Part shown: positions 42,415 to 46,810 of the stretch, in pieces
Position numbering within the stretch: the stretch's first letter is position 1
How the letters are laid out: each line of letters starts with the position of its first letter
Assembly (NCBI GenBank): GCA_964435775.1
Contig: CAYTAP010000010.1
Coordinates: 1-46,810, forward strand
Direction of reading: 5' to 3'
DNA: 46,810 bases
Source: CAYTAP01 sp964435775
Lineage (GTDB): Bacteria; Planctomycetota; Phycisphaerae; Tepidisphaerales; Tepidisphaeraceae
Notes under the pieces: generated by a model
Told to the model about the DNA's origin: nothing
Database searches by the model: none
What the model saw: the letters and a program-made list of their open reading frames with translations, nothing else
Made by a program: the position numbers and the translations under genes

Positions 42415-42678
42415 ATGCCCAACGCCAAAAAAGTATCCCGACGCTGTTGGTTCACCTTCCCGACGCGATCACAGGTGGAACAGCCCCTCATCTGGTTGAT
42501 GAGCCGCAAATATCCGGAGGTCTCCTTTGACATCCGGCAGGCGTCGGTCCAGAATGAAATCGGGATCATGGCGGTGCTGCTGGAAGGCGCCGCACAGGAA
42601 GTGGCCGACGCCATCACGTTTTTGCGCTCAAATGGGGTCACGGTTGAGCCGATAGAGAAAAGTGTAGTGGAAGGATAA
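42415..42678 (+). CDS. NIL domain protein
   Basis: 87 residues from ATG 42415, with GGAG about 8 bases before it; an in-phase TTG at 42340 overlapping the previous stop is less likely because its leader is repeat-like. The single domain reads RRCWFTFPTRSQVEQPLIWL, PEVSFDIRQASVQNEIGIMA and VLLEGAAQEVADAITFLRSN then GV, a ferredoxin-like fold of the NIL type. NIL domains occur at the C-terminus of the methionine importer ATPase MetN and, fused to ferredoxin, in the homocysteine-forming sulfurtransfer system of methanogens. Its pairing with a Gly-Gly sulfur carrier fits a part in sulfur transfer or in sensing methionine, not yet assigned. Confidence 0.88.
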   Translation: MPNAKKVSRRCWFTFPTRSQVEQPLIWLMSRKYPEVSFDIRQASVQNEIGIMAVLLEGAAQEVADAITFLRSNGVTVEPIEKSVVEG

Positions 42679-42687
42679 GCAGGGGAA

Positions 42688-42719
42688 TTTTCGATTTTGG
42701 ATTTTCGATTTTGGATTGA
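42688..42719. repeat. short AT-rich repeat (family R5 fragment)
   Basis: Two direct units of TTTTCGATTTTGGA, like the left arm at 33051. It lies in the 254-bp spacer before rnr, where I see no other feature except a GAAGGAA ribosome site just before 42933. Confidence 0.7.
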
Positions 42720-42932
42720 CGGGGAAACGTTTGGGAATGCTCATTTTTGGGGCTTTGGGGCGGGTTTCGGTCGCGGGGCGGGTTAAGGCACTTTGTTCAA
42801 GCGATCAATAGTTATTGGATTTGGAACAGTGAGATTACAGTAGCGTTGCCGCGCATCGGTGCCGGTGGAGGGACCGTGTGACGACCCCGCGCCCGGTTGC
42901 CGCGCCGCTCACATACACGAATTGAAGGAAAT

Positions 42933-45341
42933 ATGCCGGATTCTCTGCAAGATAAGATTTTGGAACACGTTCAGTCGGACCAGTATCGCCCGCTGCGCCC
43001 GCAAAAATTGGCGCGCGAATTGGCGCTGGGCGACAAGGAATATCACGCCTTTCGGGATGCCCTGCGCGAATTGATGGATGAGGGGCGCGTCATCCTCGGC
43101 GCCCGCGGCGCGGTGCTTGTCCCCAGCAGCCAGGGGAGCAAGGACCTGTTCGTCGGCACCTACCGGCAAAACCGCCGCGGTTTCGGCTTCGTCATCCCCA
43201 CCGACCCACGCGCCAAGGAGGACCTGTTCATCCCCCCCGGCGACGGCAACGGCGCCCTCACCGGCGACACCGTCCGCGCCATCATCACCAGCCGAGGCCA
43301 GCGCGAAGGCAAATCCCTCTACACCGGGCGCATCACCGACATCATCAAACGCGCCAACAGCCGCTTCGTCGGCACGCTCATCAAGCGCGGCGACCAAAAA
43401 GGCATCGAATGGGTCGTCCTTCCCGACGGCAATGCCCTGATCGAACCAATCCAGACGCCCGATGCCGCCAGCAGGAACATCAAGCCGGGAACGAAAGTTG
43501 TCGTTGAGCTGACGCAATACCCGGAGAACGGTCACGCCGCCACCGGCGTCATCGACGAAGTGCTCGGACACTCCGGCGAAAAGGATGTGGACCTCAAGAG
43601 CGTCATCGTCCAACACAACCTCCCCGGCGAGTTCCCCGAAGCCGTCCGCGAACAGGCGCGACAAACCGTGTTGAGCTTCGACCCGGCCGGTGAAACCGGG
43701 CATCGCTACGACCTCAGCGATGAGGTCATCTGCACCATCGATCCCCCGGACGCCAAGGACTACGACGACGCGATCAGCCTCCGTCAACTTGACGATGGCC
43801 GCTGGGAGCTCGGCGTTCACATCGCCGACGTCTCCCACTTTGTTCCACGTGGAACACCCCTCGACGAGGAAGCCCGTGAGCGCGGCAACAGTTGCTATTT
43901 CCCCGGCTATGTCATCCCGATGCTGCCCGAGGTCCTGAGCAACGGCGTCTGCTCGCTCCAGGAAGGCGTCGCGCGGCTTTGCAAGAGTGCGTTCATCACC
44001 TACGACGAAGAGGCCAGGCCCGTCGCCACCAAGTTCGCCAACACGATCATCAAAAGCGCCAACCGCCTGCGCTACATCGAAGCCCAGGCGATCATCGACG
44101 GCGAGAAGGAGATTCCCCATCCCGACGGCGCGAGGAAAATCAGCGATTACCCGCCGAAGGTGGTCAAGCTCCTCAAGCAGATGGATGCACTGGCCAAGCG
44201 GTTGCGCGAGCGACGCCTCAAGCAGGGGCAGATCAACCTCGATTTGCCGGAAGTGCAACTCGTTCTCGATGAGGAGGGAAAGGTGAAGGATGCGGTGCCG
44301 GAAGACACCAGCTTCACCCACACGCTCATCGAGATGTTCATGGTCGAGGCCAACGAAGCCGTCGCCCGGCTGCTCGATTCGCTCGGCGTGCCGTTTCTCC
44401 GCCGCGTCCATCCAGCGCCCGAGGAGCGCGCCAGCGACAAGCTCCGAAACTTCGTGCAGGCGGCCGGGCACACGATGCCCAAGGTTTTCGACCGACACGC
44501 CATCCAGGCGCTGCTCGCCGACGTGCGCGGCAAGCCCGAGGGGTTCGCCGTCAATCTCGCGGTGCTCAAAAGCCTGACCCGCGCCGAATATTCCCCGGCC
44601 GTCGTCGGGCACTACGCCCTGGCGAGCCAGAACTACTGCCACTTCACGTCGCCGATCCGACGCTATGCGGATTTGACGATCCATCGCTTGCTCGACCGCT
44701 ACTTTGAAGCCCGCGAGGCCGCCGGCACGACCAAGGGAGGCAAGCGGCGGAAGAAGGTCACGCTGGAAGACACCCCCACCGAGGAGGAATTGATCGAACT
44801 CGGGCGGCACATCAGCTACACCGAGCGCCGTGCCGAGGACGCCGAACGCGAGCTTCGCCAGGTCAAGATTCTCGAACTGCTTAAGGATCGCCTCGGCGAT
44901 GAGTTCCCCGGCGTCGTCACCGGCATCACCAACTTCGGCATCTTCATCCAGATCCAGACCTATCTCATCGACGGGCTTATTCGCTACGAATACCTGCTCG
45001 ACGACTGGTGGGATGTGGACGAGCGGGCCGGCAATGTCCGGGGGCAGCGGACCGGCATGAAGATCAGCATCGGCGACCCGGTCAAGGTGATCGTCGCGCG
45101 GGTCGATGTCCCCCGTCGCGAGCTTGATGTGCGAATCAGCGAGCTCGTTGGCAAAGGCCGGCCGATGACCGAAGCCGCCGGCCATTCCGCCGCCAAGGGC
45201 AAACGCGGCGGCGGACCCCGCCGCACACCCTCCGGCCAGCGCGGTGGACGCGCTCAAGGCAAGCGTAAATCGGCCGCCGCGACCAATGGTGGATCGCGCC
45301 GCAATCAGAAATCAAAGAAGCATTCGCATCGCAAGCACTGA
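42933..45341 (+). CDS. rnr: ribonuclease R
   Basis: 802 residues from ATG 42933 (GAAGGAA directly upstream). Order: N-terminal helix-turn-helix (MPDSLQDKILEHVQSDQYRP), two cold-shock domains (YRQNRRGFGFVIPTDPRAKE), the RNB catalytic domain from about residue 255 with the metal-binding aspartates in CTIDPPDAKDYDDAISL and the closing HFTSPIRRYADLTIHRLL, an S1 domain (FPGVVTGITNFGIFIQIQTY), and a 50-residue basic Gly/Lys/Arg tail. RNase R degrades structured RNA 3' to 5' and helps in rRNA and mRNA turnover. In the RNB domain, HFVPRGTPLDEEA departs from the usual H-(Y/F)-V-x-x-G-(S/T): the altered codons spell a parS-like palindrome (43841-43856). Confidence 0.96.
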   Translation: MPDSLQDKILEHVQSDQYRPLRPQKLARELALGDKEYHAFRDALRELMDEGRVILGARGAVLVPSSQGSKDLFVGTYRQNRRGFGFVIPTDPRAKEDLFIPPGDGNGALTGDTVRAIITSRGQREGKSLYTGRITDIIKRANSRFVGTLIKRGDQKGIEWVVLPDGNALIEPIQTPDAASRNIKPGTKVVVELTQYPENGHAATGVIDEVLGHSGEKDVDLKSVIVQHNLPGEFPEAVREQARQTVLSFDPAGETGHRYDLSDEVICTIDPPDAKDYDDAISLRQLDDGRWELGVHIADVSHFVPRGTPLDEEARERGNSCYFPGYVIPMLPEVLSNGVCSLQEGVARLCKSAFITYDEEARPVATKFANTIIKSANRLRYIEAQAIIDGEKEIPHPDGARKISDYPPKVVKLLKQMDALAKRLRERRLKQGQINLDLPEVQLVLDEEGKVKDAVPEDTSFTHTLIEMFMVEANEAVARLLDSLGVPFLRRVHPAPEERASDKLRNFVQAAGHTMPKVFDRHAIQALLADVRGKPEGFAVNLAVLKSLTRAEYSPAVVGHYALASQNYCHFTSPIRRYADLTIHRLLDRYFEAREAAGTTKGGKRRKKVTLEDTPTEEELIELGRHISYTERRAEDAERELRQVKILELLKDRLGDEFPGVVTGITNFGIFIQIQTYLIDGLIRYEYLLDDWWDVDERAGNVRGQRTGMKISIGDPVKVIVARVDVPRRELDVRISELVGKGRPMTEAAGHSAAKGKRGGGPRRTPSGQRGGRAQGKRKSAAATNGGSRRNQKSKKHSHRKH
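43841..43856. promoter_or_regulatory. parS-like ParB binding site inside rnr
   Basis: TGTTCCACGTGGAACA is a perfect 16-bp palindrome and fits the bacterial parS consensus TGTTNCACGTGNAACA at every fixed position. ParB spreads from such sites, which cluster near the replication origin, and recruits SMC. It lies within coding sequence, as many parS sites do. No parA, parB or dnaA gene is in the window, so function is inferred. Confidence 0.75.
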
Positions 45342-45389
45342 TGCCCCAACCGCACAACGCGGCGAAACGCTCGTGCCATTGGATGACTC

Positions 45390-46190
45390 ATGGTTCCATT
45401 GCTCAATGCCCTGTGGATCACGGCCGCGGTGATATTGATTTTGGCGCTCGCCCTGAGCCTCCCGCCACACATGGGGCGCTTCGGGCGACGGATGGCCCAT
45501 CACCTGACACGCGCCTACTGGCTTGACCTGCTCGTCGCGACGTTCACCTGGCTGCCGTGGGTCATCGGCGCGGCGTGCGCGGGGTGGAAAGGCTTCGTGG
45601 GCGCATTGCTCGGTCAATTCGCAGCGCTGTTCCTCTGGGTCTGGATTCACGAGACGATTTATCGCAAGGACGCCAAAGGCCCGCGGATCGTCAAGGTGCT
45701 CAACCGCACGGTCGGGCGCTGGCGCAATCACGCCGCTCTCTGGGTGACAATGATCGCCCTCCCCGGCTTCTGGTTCATCCGGCTGCTTGAAATCCTTATC
45801 TACCCGGCGCTCGTCTGGCTGCTCGATTTCCCCAAATATCGCCAGGGTGACTGGGTCAACGTCAGCCGCCACAAGTTCTCCGGCCTGATCGGCCACGACC
45901 TGATCTGGTGCCTCTACTGCGATTGGATGACCGGCGTGTACGCCCTTGGCGCGGAAATGCTCCGCAACGTCGAATCATTCTGGTGTCCGATTCGCTTTTA
46001 CGACGGCAAGAAATGTGAAAATTGCCGGACGGATTTCCCCGACATCGACAACGGCTGGGTCGCGCCCACAGGCACGATGGCGGACGTCGCGCAGACTCTC
46101 GAAGCCCAATATGGTCAGGGCGAACGCTCTTGGTTCGGCCATCCGGCGCGCCTCACGGTGAAGGGAAAAGAGCCGCCGCCCGGCAAATAG
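45390..46190 (+). CDS. conserved membrane protein with CxxC motifs, function unknown
   Basis: 266 residues. Three or four hydrophobic segments in the first 155 residues (LLNALWITAAVILILALALS, LDLLVATFTWLPWVIGAACA, WVTMIALPGFWFIRLLEILI) precede a highly conserved-looking soluble part: NVSRHKFSGLIGHDLIWCLY then CDWMTGVYALGAEMLRNVES, FWCPIRFYDGKKCENCRTDF and PDIDNGW. Two pairs (C-L-Y-C and C-E-N-C) and an additional Cys could bind a metal or form disulfides. I recall this family in varied bacteria without a known role. It starts 48 bp after rnr on the same strand and may be cotranscribed. Confidence 0.82.
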   Translation: MVPLLNALWITAAVILILALALSLPPHMGRFGRRMAHHLTRAYWLDLLVATFTWLPWVIGAACAGWKGFVGALLGQFAALFLWVWIHETIYRKDAKGPRIVKVLNRTVGRWRNHAALWVTMIALPGFWFIRLLEILIYPALVWLLDFPKYRQGDWVNVSRHKFSGLIGHDLIWCLYCDWMTGVYALGAEMLRNVESFWCPIRFYDGKKCENCRTDFPDIDNGWVAPTGTMADVAQTLEAQYGQGERSWFGHPARLTVKGKEPPPGK

Positions 46191-46248
46191 TGATTTTTCG
46201 ATATCGAGGTATTGATTTTGATTTCCCGCCCCCCTTATGCTCCCAATT

Positions 46249-46810
46249 ATGACAACACGAATTGACGAAAAGGTGGAACCGATCCTTCAGGAAGTCATCA
46301 ACCACAATCCCGGCGAGTCCGAGTTTCATCAGGCCGTCCGCGAAGTTCTCGAAACCCTTGGCCCGGTGCTCGTGAAATATCCGGAGTTCGCGCGGCACAA
46401 GATCATCGAACGAATTTGCGAACCCGAGCGGCAGATCATCTTTCGGGTGCCCTGGCAGGATGACAAGGGGCAGGTGCAGATCAACCGCGGCTTCCGCGTC
46501 GAGTTCAACAGTGCGCTGGGGCCGTACAAGGGCGGATTGCGGTTTCACCCGTCGGTTTACCTTGGAATCATCAAATTCCTTGGTTTTGAACAGATCTTCA
46601 AGAACGCCCTCACCGGCATGCCCATCGGCGGCGGCAAGGGAGGCTCGGACTTCGACCCCAAGGGCAAGAGCGATGCCGAAGTCATGCGATTTTGTCAGAG
46701 CTTCATGACCGAGCTGTATCGCCACCTCGGCGAATACACCGACGTGCCGGCCGGTGATATCGGCGTGGGAGGACGGGAAATCGGCTACCTCTTCGGTCAG
46801 TACAAGCGGA
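46249..46810 (+). CDS. gdhA: glutamate dehydrogenase, N-terminal part (runs off the window)
   Basis: 187 codons before the window ends. ATG 46249 is used; ATG 46237 four codons earlier is also in frame. MTTRIDEKVEPILQEVINHN is followed by the hexameric glutamate dehydrogenase core: QIIFRVPWQDDKGQVQINRG, ALGPYKGGLRFHPSVYLGII and FKNALTGMPIGGGKGGSDFD, then PAGDIGVGGREIGYLFGQY. The lysines in YKGGLRFHP and GGGKGG bind 2-oxoglutarate and the catalytic Asp is in DVPAGDIGVG. The sequence matches the GdhA (about 450-residue, hexameric) form that assimilates ammonia, usually with NADPH; cofactor preference lies in the missing half. Confidence 0.95.
   Translation, partial: MTTRIDEKVEPILQEVINHNPGESEFHQAVREVLETLGPVLVKYPEFARHKIIERICEPERQIIFRVPWQDDKGQVQINRGFRVEFNSALGPYKGGLRFHPSVYLGIIKFLGFEQIFKNALTGMPIGGGKGGSDFDPKGKSDAEVMRFCQSFMTELYRHLGEYTDVPAGDIGVGGREIGYLFGQYKR

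Noticed and set aside
42909..45257. Open frame of about 780 codons on the minus strand, opposite rnr
   Set aside because: RNase R on the other strand has every expected motif; this frame shows none and is a codon-bias shadow.
1..46810. tRNA or rRNA genes
   Set aside because: I looked for T-arm-like GGTTCGAATCC and cloverleaf patterns by eye; the few GTTCGA matches fall in coding sequence or lack pairing arms.

Overview
The window looks like a scaffold from a Planctomycetota genome, most likely class Phycisphaerae. This is inferred from the roughly 60-65% GC coding style, several secreted proteins ending in PEP-CTERM-type sorting tails, a FlgI-like lipoprotein with a long C-terminal extension, many secreted glycoside hydrolases, and short GC-rich palindromic repeats scattered between and inside genes. 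Four runs of exactly ten N (4748, 9766, 10779, 27449) are assembly gaps. All four lie inside genes, and three of them break the reading frame.

Left half (1-26217): a plant/algal polysaccharide and sugar-acid utilisation region. After the start of a DNA methyltransferase (1-142, minus) come an ACS-type MFS transporter, a GH127 beta-L-arabinofuranosidase-like enzyme, a secreted HExxH protein, a trypsin-like protease, a GH43 enzyme, and two small PEP-CTERM surface proteins. A MazF-type toxin-antitoxin pair follows. Then come a RhaT-type symporter, an L-fucose/L-arabinose isomerase-family protein and a GH115 alpha-glucuronidase-like enzyme on the minus strand, diverging from a plus-strand run: WbsX/GH99-like protein, mandelate racemase/enolase-family dehydratase, SDR dehydrogenase, small membrane protein, LamG-GH43, and a complete sugar ABC importer (binding lipoprotein plus two permeases) joined by 4-base start/stop overlaps. 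Together these could release arabinose, glucuronate and deoxy-sugars, import them and oxidise or dehydrate them. Four intergenic sites share a direct repeat (consensus TTGCGCRAAACGGTC). Repeat spacing is 21 bp at three sites and 31 bp at the fourth, the geometry of AraC-family operators. A C-terminal remnant of an AraC-family regulator lies beside the fourth.

Middle (26339-36705): housekeeping genes smc, flgI-like and nrdR, a four-helix membrane protein, and a SAM-I riboswitch with its own terminator ahead of a threonine-synthase-family gene. Smc, GH127 and the threonine synthase homologue carry dispersed repeats in frame.

Accessory island (36788-38687): a visibly lower-GC two-gene cassette (DUF5343 protein plus Swt1-type HEPN protein) abuts an EcoRI-type adenine methyltransferase cut off exactly before its catalytic NPPF motif. 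A 25-bp perfect inverted repeat lies just beyond.

Right end (38732-46810): Fsr-like MFS exporter, Dps, a secreted protein, a ThiS/MoaD-like sulfur carrier, a NIL-domain protein, RNase R (with a perfect parS-like palindrome inside the gene), a conserved CxxC membrane protein and the start of glutamate dehydrogenase. The ThiS-like and NIL genes, together with the riboswitch-controlled threonine-synthase homologue, suggest a sulfur-carrier-dependent route to homocysteine.
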